64,000 bases of DNA, taken from contig JACGCM010001123.1 of the NCBI GenBank assembly GCA_014058105.1, positions 1 to 64,000 on the forward strand, in the 5' to 3' direction. Made by a program: the position numbers and the translations under genes. Source of the stretch: Kingdonia uniflora (Eukaryota; Streptophyta; Magnoliopsida; Ranunculales; Circaeasteraceae). The notes beneath the pieces are model-generated. The model had not been told where the DNA came from and did no database searches. It worked only from the letters and a program-made list of their open reading frames with translations. Shown in pieces: positions 32,359 through 44,314 of this stretch. Each line of letters opens with the position of its first letter. Positions within the stretch are counted from its first letter, which is position 1.

Positions 32359-34086
32359 TCACTCCTCATAAACTGGGTCCAGAAGCTTCAAGTCTTTATT
32401 GGTAAAGCTAAAATATTCATAATAAGGCTTAAGCCTTTGCCCATTCACTTTTTGTATTTTGCCAGTACTCGGTTCTTCAACCTCAACCGCCCCATGTGGA
32501 TATACCATTTTAACAATGAGAGGCCCGGTCCATCGTGATCGTAGTTTGCCAAGAAATAAATGCAACCTAGAAGAGTGCAACAAGACTTTTTGGTTTGGTC
32601 CAAATGATTTTCCCAAAATGTTTTTGTCGTGAAACGCTTTCATGCGCTCTTTGCTGAATGGTATGCATCATTCTGTAGTTCTTCTAACTCATTCAGTTGA
32701 AGCATATGATGCAAACCGGCCTTCCCAATGTCAAAGTTCAAGGACTTTATTGCCTAATATGCTCGGTGTTCTAATTCAACTGGAAGGTGACAAGCATTTC
32801 CATAGACTAGCCGGTAAGGGGACATTCTAGGTGTCTTAAAAGCAGTACGATAAGCCCAAAAAGCATCATTTTGCCGAGTTGACCAATCTTTATGGTTTGG
32901 TCTTATCGTTTTTTGAAGAATATTCTTGATTTCACGATTGGAAACCTCCACTTACCAACTAGTCTGCAGATGGTACGGTGTACCAACCTTGTGTGTTACT
33001 CCATATTTTTTTATTAAGTTCGCAAACATTCGATTGTTAAAATGTGACCCCCCCCCCATCACTAATTATTGCACTCGGAGTACCAAAACGAGAAAAAATA
33101 TTCTCTTTAATAAATTCAATAACAACCGAACTATCATTGGTCCTGGTAGGAATAGCTTCAACCCACTTAGTCACATAGTCAATGGCTAAAAGGATGTACA
33201 TGAACCCAAAAGATGGGGTGAAGGTACCCATAAAGTCTATGCCCCAAGCATTAAATGGTTCAACGATCAAGATTGGGTTTAGTGGCATCATATTCCTATG
33301 GGACAAAGCTCCCATTATCTGACATCTATCACAAGCCTTGCAAAATTCGTGAGCATCACGAAATAAGGTAGGCCAATAAAATCTACACTGTAAAATTTTT
33401 GTAGAGGTCTTTTTGGAGCTGAAGTAACCACCACAAGCTAGGGAGTGAGAAAATTCTATGACTTTGGTATGCTCAGAATCTGGGACACATATCCTAATGA
33501 TTTGATCAGAACAATATTTGAACAAGTACGGGTCATCCCAAAAGAAGTGTCGGGCCTCACTAAGAAAATTATTCTTATCTGGCTTGGTCCAAAAACTAGG
33601 AAGGTGCCCTGTGGTAAGATAATTCACTATGTCTGCAAACCATGGTACAGAAGACATAGAACGAATGGACATGAGTTGCTCGTCAGGAAATGACTCACGA
33701 ATAGGTAACGACCTATCTAAAGAATCATTGTCTATTCGAGAAAGGTGGACAGCTACCACATTCTCGACACATTTTTTATCCCGAATCTCAATATCAAACT
33801 CCTGAAGTAATAATATCCATCGGATTAAGCGTTGTTTGGTGTCCTTCTTGGTAAGAAGATGTTTGATAGTTGCATTATCCGTATAGACTATTACTTTAGA
33901 ACCTATGAGATAAGAATAAAGTTTTTCTAGAGTAAAGACTGTCGCTAGAAGTTCTTTCTCTGTGGTTGCGTAATTGAGTTGCGCATCATTAAGAATTTTA
34001 CTGGCATAATAGATGGTACGCGGAAGGTTATCAATGTGTTGTACCAAAACTGCACCAATGGCATAGTCAGATGCATCACACATCAA
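32359..34086 (-). pseudogene. Athila RNase H and integrase
   Basis: A continuous 349-codon frame (34086-33037) gives RNase H ([40 protein letters not shown]) and then integrase. The zinc-binding part has HSLACGGYF, where family members usually read GGHF so the second His is replaced, and CKACDRC. The core has GIDFMGTF and AIISDGG with two catalytic Asp. A frameshift after ISDGG moves the reading into 32951-32754 ([14 protein letters not shown] with the catalytic Glu, [10 protein letters not shown]) and then 32643-32359, the C-terminal part (GPNQKVLLHSSRL, LRSRWTGPLIV). Together they would degrade the RNA template and insert the cDNA. Broken by at least two frame changes. Confidence 0.9.
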
Positions 34087-34133
34087 CTCGAAAGGTTCGT
34101 TCCAATTTGGAGGTTGGATGATGGGTGATGATG

Positions 34134-35479
34134 TTAGAAGTGTTCAGAGATTCTCAAAAGCTTTAAGATACGAATCATCGAATAAAAAGGTAGTGTCCTT
34201 GGCGAGGAGATTGCTGAGGGGTTGATCAATTTTACTAAACTCAGGATCAAAACGTCGATAAAATCCTGCATGCCCCAAGAATGAACGAACATCCTTAACT
34301 GTTCGTGGGGGTGGGAGACTAGATATGACATCAATCTTGGCTTTATCTACTTCGATTCCCTTTGCTGATATGACATGTCCTAATACTATATACCTTTTTT
34401 CACCATGAAGTGACATTTTTCCCAATTTAGAACAAGATTTTTCTCTTGACACCTACCAAGAACAATAGATAAGTGGTGGAGACATTGGTCAAACGAATCT
34501 CCAAAGAGGGAGAAGTCATCCATGAAAACCTCAAGGAAACGCTCAGCCATGTTAGAGAAAATGCTTAACATACATCGCTGAAATGTTGCTGGAACATTGC
34601 ATAACCCAAATGGCATGCGGTGATAGGCAAAGGTTCCAAAAGGAAAAGTAAAAGCGGTTTTCTCTTGGTCCTCTAGAGCGATGGGTATTTGATTGTACCC
34701 AGAATACCCATCAATAATACAATAGTATTCATGACCGGCGAGAAGTTTAAGCATTTGATCCATGAATGGTAAGGGAAAATGATTTTTCGAGTGATCGAAT
34801 TAAGTTTTCTATAATCTATACACACTCGCCACCCTATGGTCATGCGAGTGGGGACAAGATCATTGTGATCATTCTTCACAACAGTGATTCCAGACTTTTT
34901 AGGAACAACATGAATTGGGCTTACCCATGGGCAGTCAGAAATAGGATAAATGATCCCAGCATCAAGTAGTTTCAAAATTTCTTTTCTCACAACCACAGCC
35001 ATAGTCGGTTTAAGCCTTCGTTGTCCTTCTCTGAACTTCTTGGCATTATCCTTGAGTATTATCTTGTGCATGCACACAGAAGGACTAATACCCTTAATAT
35101 CTGAAATGTTCCATCTAAGAGCATTTGTGTTTCCCTTTAATATACGCATTAATTTCTCTTCATTCTCGGGTTCTAGGTCGGATGCTATGATCGCAGGAAG
35201 AGTTTCATTAGGACCTAGGTAGACATATTTGAGATTTTCAGGGAGAGGTTTATTTTCTAACCTAGCGGGCACTTCCTCCGCTTCTGGAACAGGATCTTTG
35301 ACTTTCAGTATTTTAACATTATCATTGCTATCCAAAATAGGAACAGAATCAAACAAGGCATTAACCTTATTGATGAGGTTATCAACATCTAAATTATCTC
35401 CAAAATGTGCAAGACAAGCTTCTAACGGGTCCCTAGGATTGGAACTATGAAATATACTGTTTACAACAGTACCAAGCAT
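34134..35479 (-). pseudogene. Athila reverse transcriptase
   Basis: The frame 35479-34673 includes PSVCMHKIILKDNAKK, EGQRRLKPTMAVVV, KLLDAGIIYPISDCPWVSP and GWRVCIDYRKLNS. A frameshift at about 34770 leads to 34763-34386: CIIDGYSGYNQIPIALED, FPFGTFAYHRMPFGLCN, PATFQRCM and the catalytic EVFMDDFSLFGDS. A further shift gives the connection part 34452-34144 ([23 protein letters not shown] block, [19 protein letters not shown]). Copies the element RNA into DNA in virus-like particles. The domain order and the 'CMHKI' and 'KLLDAGIIYPISD' blocks are characteristic of Athila/Tat-related elements. Confidence 0.9.
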
Positions 35480-35616
35480 GTTATACTCATCGGTTCATTT
35501 TCAAACAGAGTATGAGTTGCATTGAAGATATTCAGATCGATGGTCTTATTCCCATAAGTCAACTTCATAGCTCCGCTACGGCAATTGATCAATGCATTAG
35601 CAGTGGCCAAGAAAGT

Positions 35617-36192
35617 TCAGCCAATGATCACAAGTATCTCACTATTTGGGTCTTCTACCGGGTTTGTGTCAAGGACCATAAAGTCGACAGGATAGAAAAA
35701 ATCATCAACCTGGACAAGTACATCCATCACAACTCCCCTAGGAATTCTAATGGATCGATCAGCTAGTTGCAAGGTTCTATGTGTCGGTTTTAGTCCTTCT
35801 AGACCTAGCTGCTCATATACCGAATAAGGGATCAAGTAGACACTGACACCTAAATCAAGTAAGGCCTTTCCGATGCAATTTGTCCCTATGTGACAAGAAA
35901 TTGTCGGCATTCCTGGATCTTTGTATTTCATGGGTGTTTTGTTCAAGATTATAGAGCTAACCTGAGCATCCAATTGAATAAAAAATTTATTGTCATAGAC
36001 ATTGAAAGCTTTCTTGGAAACATTCATACGTTTCTTGAACGTGCAGAGGTCTTTGAAATGTTTTGCATAAGAAGGAATCTGTCGTAACGCATCGAGGAAA
36101 GGAATAGCGATCTTAAGATTCTTGAACATCTCCTTAACCTCTTCATCGGGAATGTTCTTCCTATTGACTAAAAACCGTTGGGGAAAAGGCAC
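35617..36192 (-). pseudogene. Athila protease region
   Basis: A 191-codon frame. It begins PFPQRFLVNRKNIPDEEV and contains FKNLKIAIPFLDALRQIPSYAKHFKDL, the usual lead-in to the Athila aspartic protease. The active-site block is ALLDLGVSVYLIPYSVYEQL (about 35800-35860), with DLG in place of DTG/DSG as is common in this lineage. It processes the Gag-Pol polyprotein. The frame ends in SEILVIIG before the stretch linking to RT. Confidence 0.85.
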
Positions 36193-36339
36193 TCTAGGAA
36201 TTCTAGGCGGATCATTTTCGATAATCTTCTCACTTAGCGAGACCTGCCCAGTCTCTTCCTCAACAAAATGAGTTTCTTCACATATAGGTTTGCCTCTTTC
36301 TACAACTTTCTCAGTACTAGGATTAGGACTTTCACGTTA

Positions 36340-38012
36340 TTTGACCTCAGGCATCCTAACTTTATTGTCTACAGTCTTTCCACTTCTAAGTGTAATCACC
36401 GCATTTGCCTGATCGCGGTGTAAACTCTCGGTTTGATCATTCGGATTGGGTTGGGTTTGACTTGGAAATGTACCTTTGTTTCTAGTACTTAACCCAGATG
36501 CCAATTGAGTAATTGATGTTTCTATTCGACTCATGGATTGCTGAATTGTTACATTAACTGGTTATTGGATTGCAATAGGGCTTGGATGCCATCATCCGAA
36601 GATGGTTTCCTATTCTGAGGAGGAACGTAAGGAGTATTTTGCTAAAAAGGTTGGTGATTTGGAGTAAAGGACGCACCACCTTTATTTTGATTTGAATTAC
36701 TCCCTTGGTAATACGGTCTACCAGAATAGTTATTCTAATTATTCCTCCCTGAAGAATTTCCATGATGATGTGACTGGTTATAAGGAAAAGATGAAGGTTT
36801 TTGGTAAAACATATTGACCTGATCCTTCCTGGTTTCCCAAATTTCATGAATTAAAGGGCAAACTTGAGTATAATGTCCAACATCATCACACGCAACACAA
36901 GCTTGCATCTCACTATGAAAAATTGGTGTTTTAGCGAACATTTTGTTTTTCCCTATTTCTAAGGACTCTATCTTACGCAGGATGGTCGTCAGCGTAGCTT
37001 TCAAATTGGAGTTAGATCCAACTCCAAAGGCATTACCCCCCTTTTCTTAAATATCAGTTTCTCTCATGGTGCCCTAGTTTTGGAATTTTTCAGCCATCTC
37101 TTCTAAGAAGTCCAAACCCTCTACATCATCCTTATCAGTGAATTTCCCTAAACAAAAGGATTCTACAGTTCTCTTGGTTTCAGCATCTAATCCATCATAA
37201 AGATTTCTAGTTAGGACCCAAGAGTCGATACCGTGATGAGGGCACTGTAGGATTAGTCCCTTATATCTCTCAAGATAATCCTTTAAGCATCCTCCATGAA
37301 GTTGGGTAATCCTAAGAATGGCCCTACGAAGGGTCTCAGTTTTCTCAAGAGAGAAAAACTACTTGTAAAAGGCTTCAGTAAGCATCTCAAAACTCGTGAT
37401 TGATTTTGGCCGTAGAGCTTGAAGCCAACTCTTAGCTTTCCCTAGTAAAGAAAAGGGAAACAACACGAGTTTCATGGCCTCCATTTCGTTCTCATTCCTA
37501 TACTTTTGGAGGAACATTAAGTCATCGAAATCCCTAACATGAGCGTATGGGTTCTCATCTTCTCCTCCTGAGAATTTTGGCAATGAATTGATGAGCGCAT
37601 TCCTAAGTTCAAATTTCTGAGTTGTAGGAGGTAAAACAATGCACGAGGCACAATTTGTCATTTTTGGGAACATGTGATCCTTAAGAGGAATTCGCACGGG
37701 TCCCTGACCATTCTCATTATTATTGGCATCTCCAATCTCAAGTGATTGGGGTAGAACACTAAATGGAGTAAATGAGGAAATTGGACTCGGATTAAGTCTT
37801 AATGGAAAAATAAGGAAATCAAAAGTTTCTAACTCACCCTCATCAGGGAAAAGTTCCCTACGAGTAAGGATTGTACGGTCTCTCGTATTAATAGAGATTG
37901 GAATCTCCAGTTGGGTTGACTCGCCTACCTCAAAGTGGATCGGAATATCTATCAAATCAGATTTTCTAAGCCTCTCAAGACGACTTTTAGTCCCTCGAAA
38001 CCATTCTTTCAT
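36340..38012 (-). pseudogene. Athila gag
   Basis: Capsid/nucleocapsid protein. The frame opens at 38012 (MKEWFRGTKSRLERL). The 217-codon block to 37359 holds the Gag capsid region (CASCIVLPPTTQKFELRNAL, LPKFSGGEDENPYAHVRDFDD, LVLFPFSLLGKAKSWLQAL). Stops and frame changes follow near 37360-37010. The nucleocapsid zinc knuckle CVACDDVGHYTQVC (CX2CX4HX4C) lies at about 36880-36905, then an Asn/Gln-rich part and a short block to 36337. The frame is interrupted at about 37356 and 36735. Confidence 0.85.
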
Positions 38013-39621
38013 ATACTAATATATGTGCGCACTATGATGATCACATAACAATGAGGTGCACAAAAAATAAACACAAGAACCTTTTCAGATAGGCCTTAAT
38101 TAAGGTCAAGTTGTAAACCCGGTCTCAGGATTCAGTTGCTCCTATTCCTGATAATGGATCGGTTCGCACGTTAAGTTGTGTATACACGCTTTAGCAATAA
38201 CTCGCGTGCAGTTCTAGTCACCTAGAAGCACCTGTGCTGGAAGGTGGGGCAAACCTCTTAGAATCACCTTTCCGCACTAGTTATGCCAGGGAACGTACTT
38301 CCTCCAGACAAACATAACCACTATCAGGGGTCTTAATAAACGCATTTTTAATGCTCCCGGTCCGAGCTTTATAAGCCTTTTTGTCAATCAATGTATTTTA
38401 TGGCTTAATCTTGGTTTCTTTTAAAGTCAATGTCATGTTCGGTAAAATGTTAAACCGGGTCGTGGCTTCCCGGGGTCCTAGTATTCGGTGCCACATACGG
38501 GTGATGAAATCCTGCTTTTTGTTTGCCCTTTATCTAAAGTTTAGAATTTAAATGTACACAAACATCAGGCACATGAACAAAAATTGACCACTTCGCAGGA
38601 GGGTGCGGCGGAAGAAAGTACCTGCGGGACGGCCTTTTTAGGGGCTCGTTGCTTACCCCGGTGAAACCGTTGAGATGACACACACGTGATCTCTGGCTTA
38701 AGTAGGCGTTGTAGAGAGGTCCTCCCCGGATGTGGGTTCCAATATTGCCCCTGCAGAAAAAAGTACAATTTTATCCTCGCTTTAATTATACACTCTTCGC
38801 TCAAGAGTACAATATTTTGCCTCACTACAAGTCACTCAAAGAGAGGAAGAAAAGATAACCATATCTAGTTTTTTTTAATAACGATCAATTTATAAGAGAA
38901 CTCGAAAACTGAAACTATGTCCAACAACGCGGCGATCGAGCAGGCAACACGTTTTAATCAAATGGCTGGTGCTTTGCCTTTTTTTTAAACTTGATGATGT
39001 CAGGCCTTAAAGAATGATGACTTGTTTTAAATGAAATTAAACTGACCCACAATTGAAGCTTTGAATTTTAATGCTCCCCTTCTTACCGCCACAAACATTT
39101 GAATCTTGAGTTGTAAAATCCGCATTATTCTTTTGAACTGCCCTTCATAAATTATTTATTTGTAATTGCCTCCTTCCTTATTTTACTTAACTCACCGACC
39201 CCTAATTAAGCCTAAACGCATGCAGTCTTCATATTGATTGGCCTGATTAATATCTTAATGATGAGTGATATTAAGCACTTGTTTCTAATGACCCCACTTG
39301 AAGCTTTGTGTTGATGTAACCTATAAAAACCCCTTACTTCTTTTGTAGGTCTTTTAAGCTAGCTATTGCAGATCGTCCTTTATATTGTATGGTCAGTCGC
39401 ATGCTTCTTTAGAGAACATACAAAACAAATCAAGGTCGGTCCTTAGCTTCCTTTGGTAGTCACTGTAAAACAAAGAAAGTAGTCACCGCAAAACAAAAAA
39501 AAATTCCTCAAAGTGCAAAAGTAAAATAAAAATGTAATAAACGAAATTTATGTTCTTCTAAAAAGTGAAACCAAAAAAAAAATTAAACACAATAAAAACT
39601 TTTTCTAATTACCGCTCGAAA
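38013..39621. other. Athila 5' leader
   Basis: 1.6 kb between PBS and gag with no accepted coding block. Contains short A-rich runs near 39480-39590. Confidence 0.6.
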
Positions 39622-39636
39622 CCGGCAACGGCGCCA
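39622..39636 (-). other. Athila primer-binding site (tRNA-Asp)
   Basis: CCGGCAACGGCGCCA on the + strand is identical to the last 15 bases of plant tRNA-Asp with CCA, so the element strand carries its complement. It lies 3 bases from the LTR end at 39640, as expected for minus-strand priming. Confidence 0.9.
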
Positions 39637-39806
39637 TTTTGGTAACCGTCAAAATCCAGTGTTTAGTATGGGTAAAAATCAAGTGTCGTTAACTTCCGAA
39701 CGGGACTAGAAAATGGTTGTCTTGTGATTCAAAGATGTAAAATACTTATGCTAATGAAGTCAAATATTGGGTTTTAGACAATAATTAAAAATCCTAGGGA
39801 AAGTAT

Positions 39807-40281
39807 CACCACCAAAAAATAGGGTTTCTGCGACAGTTTTAGCATGTCATAAAAGCCTTTTAGCGATGGGTATAGTTCGTCGGACTATTGTCGTTGATGG
39901 TGAGGTCACTAAAAGTTTAGCGACCGACAAACCCATCGCCTAATGCTATAGCTTCCGTGACAGGTTTAATATGTCGTTGTTTGTCACACTTTTGCGATGG
40001 TTAATTTTGTCACTAAAATTTTAGCGTCGACATCAATTACGTGACCAAAAATTGTCACCAAATATGAGTTCCTTTACTTTTTAGCGATACGGGAAAATGA
40101 TTGTCATATCATTTATTTCAGAACTATATAGCACAACTCAAAGAAACCACAAATACATCAGGAAACCAAAGAAAAGTAAACCTAAAATTATATTTTTATT
40201 CCTCAAAAACATTCGCACAATATAAAGTTAGAGCTCTAACCCCCATAACATTCATTACCCAATTACAAATGTTATTTTCCT

Positions 40282-40315
<34 letters not shown>

Positions 40316-43300
40316 ATCCTATAAGACTCAACAGTGGCTAGATACTAGCAAAATAAGTTTCTTCCAAATTGTTGTCTTCCACATCAACTACTCGTTTCAT
40401 TGATCGATGCTAAGGAAGCATCCAATGCAATGATTTACTTCCTTGTTATTAAAGAAATACCTGCAATTAAAGTTTCATCAAACAAGTCATACTCTTATAA
40501 GTAACTATCAATTCCAAATCACATAGTGAAACTACTCTTACTATAAGATTTTTGTATGGCTATAATCATACCAACCAAGAAACATCACGAAAAATGAATT
40601 AAATCATTCTCTGATAAATAAATACAGTAATTTCCCTACAACCAAAGAGATGCAAACCATTAACTCAAGAAACTAAAAAGCATATTCTCTACTCTATCTG
40701 ATTTTAACGTCAATCACACCTATAGGGAAACTAATAGAGGGCCTAATTTCCTATCTACGCTTTGTACTAAGTTGTTTGCCTCCTAGGTTCATGTTATATC
40801 CGAGGAGGATACAAGGGGTGTAATGCACATTAGGTTGTAATTCTTTTTATTCTTTAATAAATCTGGTCACGGGGTCCTTGCCTAAAATTGCTTTTTCATA
40901 AATAAAAAATACACTCAAACCAAATCTATTTTACTCCATAAATAGGAAAAATGTAATAGGGATGTCATATTTACTTTTGAGTTGAAAGTAAGAGGCCTGA
41001 AGTTAGATTTGAGATGCTCTTTCAATGAAACTTCTAAAAATCCATGTCCAATTCACCTTGCCGACCACTAGAATAACCAAAGCCAAATAAACAAAATGTA
41101 AAAACCCGCATTAAAATGTTCATGTAAACAAAATGGAGTTGTAGAATTGAACTAAAGTATTTGCTAATAAGAGAGAACAAAGGGGAAAACCAAACTGAAG
41201 ATACTTGAGAGTAACCTAGATAACTAGTAACTTCACGCATTTAGATAAAACCATCATAACAACTTGAAAGGAAGGCATGAAGTATGCACCATTAACCAAT
41301 GAGAAAAGGCAAAAAGAGAATAATAAAACTATAAAAAAATAGAGTACCGAAACTTACTACTTTCCATCTCTCCATATATGTGTCCATGGATTGTGCAATT
41401 GATAGATGTAGTAGGCCCCATACTCGACATTTGAACCCCATATTCGGCATTTGAGGCCAAGGGTCTTACCTACCAACCAATATTTACAGAATATGCGGAA
41501 TGTGATTATTGAAAAAAAATATCTAATACAAAAATGTGATCAACAATCAACAATAAGTATACATCTATAGATTTTTAAAACAAGATACATGTTTCTGCCA
41601 TTGAACTTTTAAATACTAACCTAATTTAGTAAAAGATTGAAGTCATTATGTTAATCACTGCCAGAGCCTAGCTAAGATGATAGTAATCATGCCTATAATG
41701 TGAAGGATATACATGAAGTCAAAAACAATACAGTAACAAGAAGTAACATCATTTTGAAGTGGCATTTACATGCAGATAACTCAAGGCTAACTCTGAATAG
41801 GATCTATTGTCTTCAGAATTAGGTCTTAGATTAAAAACGTATCTTTCTAATGGTTCTAACCATCAATAAAATAGTTCTTGCCTCCCATGTCAGGATACTA
41901 CACACGATCCTCAAGAAAGTATCCTAGGAATAATACATATATATTATTATATTTCAGCCATCATTTTAACGAAACTTACTAGATAAACAATTGACCTTTA
42001 ATAAATGGTACATACAAAGTAACTTACTGTCCTTTCATATGGCTAGAAATGTAGCCAAAGTCACGATTGACAGAGCTGCTGCAAACCAAATTCTAGTAAC
42101 CATGTCGTCTATAATAAAAAAATTAGGAGCTTCAGGTATGTAATGGGACAATGGGTACATATGGAGCCCTTGGAATCATCTGTTAAAAACATCAATTGGA
42201 AACCCAAATTATTTGACTACATTATTTGTTCAAATATACTTGACCATATCCAGATTAGTGTACGTACTTAATTCTCATTTGTGTGCATCATTATATCAAT
42301 TATTTACGGATTGAGTATTATAACGATTTCGAGCGATCTATTTCTACATAAGCATTATGCAAAATGCAACAATTATATCAAAGTTAGATTATTTTCAGTA
42401 GTATTAACTTCTTTTTAAGAGATATAATACCATAAATTGGATAAAGTTTACCCCTGATTCTTCAAAATTGGCTCATGAATTACATCTCCAATTCCCTTTT
42501 CATCTAAAATAAGGTTATCAAGGTTCCACTAGTTTGAAGCGATTCAACTTGCTCCAACACAACCAAGGAAATTCTGAGCAGGGCAACATACCCAATCTCA
42601 TAGAACTTAACAAACCAAAAGTGAACAAAAAAAAGTGCTTATTAATGGGGTTTAGTGAATCAAACTTTTCATTGCACAAATCCATCACAAGAGCTACAGT
42701 CCATGAACCCACATATTTTCCTTTCGAACGTCTATTTTTTTGGAAAAGAGGTTTGTTTTTTTTTTCTCTCGAGATAGAGAAGAGATTGAAATGGAAACTG
42801 TGAGTGGGTGAGTGAGGGACTTGAAACGAGGAAGAGCAGGTGAGGGTAAGAAATTCATGGGTTCTCTCTTTCAACATATGGAGATGTGGGAGAGGGGAGA
42901 AATTTTTTGCGCAAAAATGAAATGTATGAGTGAGAATCCAAGAGTGATGGAGAAATTGAGAGAGAAAATCAGGGAAAATGGAGAATCATACAGATTTTGG
43001 TGCCAATTTGAAGTGGCTTGAGAGTAGAAGAGGAATCGTGATAGAGAAGTTGTGAGAAAGAAGGGAACGTGAGAAAGAAAGGGGGACCCGTAGAGGGAAA
43101 GATGATAAAAATCACGATTGGGTTTTTCTCATTTGCAATGTTAAGCAAAGACGATGGGTAAACTGTTTTATATACCAAAAATATAAACCAATCGCGACAA
43201 AATAGTATTGTTGCGTTTATAGACACTGATTTGAAAAAGGTGGGGACGGTCAGTTAATTTCTGCTGACAGACTTCGGTTGTCGCTAACTTGCGATAGATA

Positions 43301-43357
43301 GTATGTGTCGCTAAAACTGAAGCTATTCCATCCCCAAAACTCGCTTTTTTGGTAGTG
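39807..43357. mobile_element. Non-autonomous CACTA (En/Spm-type) element, 3.55 kb
   Basis: The left end is CACCACCAAAAAATAGGG. The right end read inward is CACTACCAAAAAAGCGAG, the hallmark CACTA terminus. Both ends carry multiple subterminal TTTAGCGAC/GTCGCTAAA words (for example at about 39832, 39864, 39930 and 43275-43315). The flanking triplets are TAT and AAT, an imperfect 3-bp duplication. No transposase blocks are seen inside. Small frames (40101-40403, 42518-42877, 42812-43021) are unrecognised and may be chance. Confidence 0.8.
40282..40318. repeat. (AT)n microsatellite
   Basis: About 36 bases of alternating TA with one interruption, inside the CACTA element. Confidence 0.9.
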
Positions 43358-44314
43358 AATCCACCTCAATTATACCAAATATATAAACTAACAATAGTTA
43401 CCCATAGTAAAGATAATAGATTATGATCTCAAATCAAGTTGGTTCATCTTTTATCATGATGTTTCATTTTAAACTACATAAAATACATGACTTTCAAGTA
43501 TGAAAATACGAAATGTGAAAGCATACAAATGCTAACTACAAACCGTGAATCTCTTGAAGGTCGGGCATTTAGTGTGAATAAAATAGAACTTTTAGGATAA
43601 CTATATTCTTAATCACAAAACTTAGACTATATCTCATGGACATAGACCAATAATATAATATAACAATATAGAGATAAACTTTTACAATAAAAGCTTATTT
43701 GGGTTAACACATGCAAGTCTAGATATTTAGCATACTTTTGGCTTCATCTCCCCCTAGAGGAGAGACTTAGCTAGCCATAAAAAATAAAGTAAAACAACGA
43801 AGTAAAGAAGAATTCATGATAAACAAGGAAGAAAAATAAGAACTTTATTAGATGATATAAGACTTACAAAATTCTTCAAATGCTCAAAACTTTGCTTCAA
43901 GTTCTCCAACAATGCTCTCTTCTCTTACTTTATTACAATAATTCTCTCAAGCTCTCAAAATTGGATGATCTTATGAGCTCACCACCTCTCCTTTTATAGA
44001 TGAAGGAGAGGGTTCTTACATTTAATATGAGATTTATAACCTATGCCATGAATGTACATAAATTTGTAACCTCCAAGAGTTATTCTCTAAAATTGTAACC
44101 TCCCCATGTGGGACCCTTGTGCTTGATAACTCTACATCCTTCTCCAGCAGTTCATCCTTTGAGCTATACATCCCAGTATTTGCACATATTTGGTAAATGA
44201 GCTCCATGTGACCTGAAATATATAAATTAGTTTTATAAGTCATGTTTAATATTAAAATTAAGAATAATAAACATTAAGTTATAGGGGAATAGTAATCATT
44301 TTATGTGTCCATCA

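Larger units (their letters stand above)
30539..44314 (-). mobile_element. Athila-type Ty3/gypsy retrotransposon, 3' LTR truncated, CACTA nested in 5' LTR
   Basis: Element on the minus strand: 5' LTR (44314-39640, interrupted by a CACTA element), PBS, leader, gag, protease, RT, RNase H, integrase, long 3' non-coding region, polypurine tract, 3' LTR remnant (30950-30539). The PBS complementary to tRNA-Asp and the gag/RT sequences fit the Athila lineage. The shared 412-bp LTR part differs at about 21 positions by hand count (about 5%). Coding regions carry several frameshifts. Because the 3' LTR is truncated no target duplication can be checked; GTAGA follows the intact end at 44315. Confidence 0.85.
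39640..44314 (-). repeat. Athila 5' LTR, interrupted by CACTA element
   Basis: Begins TGGTAACCGTC at 39640 and ends GTGTCCATCA at 44314 (+ strand reading), with TG...CA ends. Subtracting the CACTA insert (39807-43357) leaves about 1.12 kb. The final 412 bases are shared with the 3' LTR remnant. Confidence 0.85.

Noticed and set aside
33445..33693. Plus-strand ORFs within the Athila pol region
   Set aside because: Antisense shadows of the RNase H/integrase frame, which has clear motifs.
34766..35450. Several + strand ORFs across Athila RT
   Set aside because: Shadow frames of RT and the protease-RT linker.
42518..43226. Possible captured host gene inside the CACTA element
   Set aside because: Open frames exist on both strands but I could not recognise a family or splice pattern, so it is reported only as an open question.
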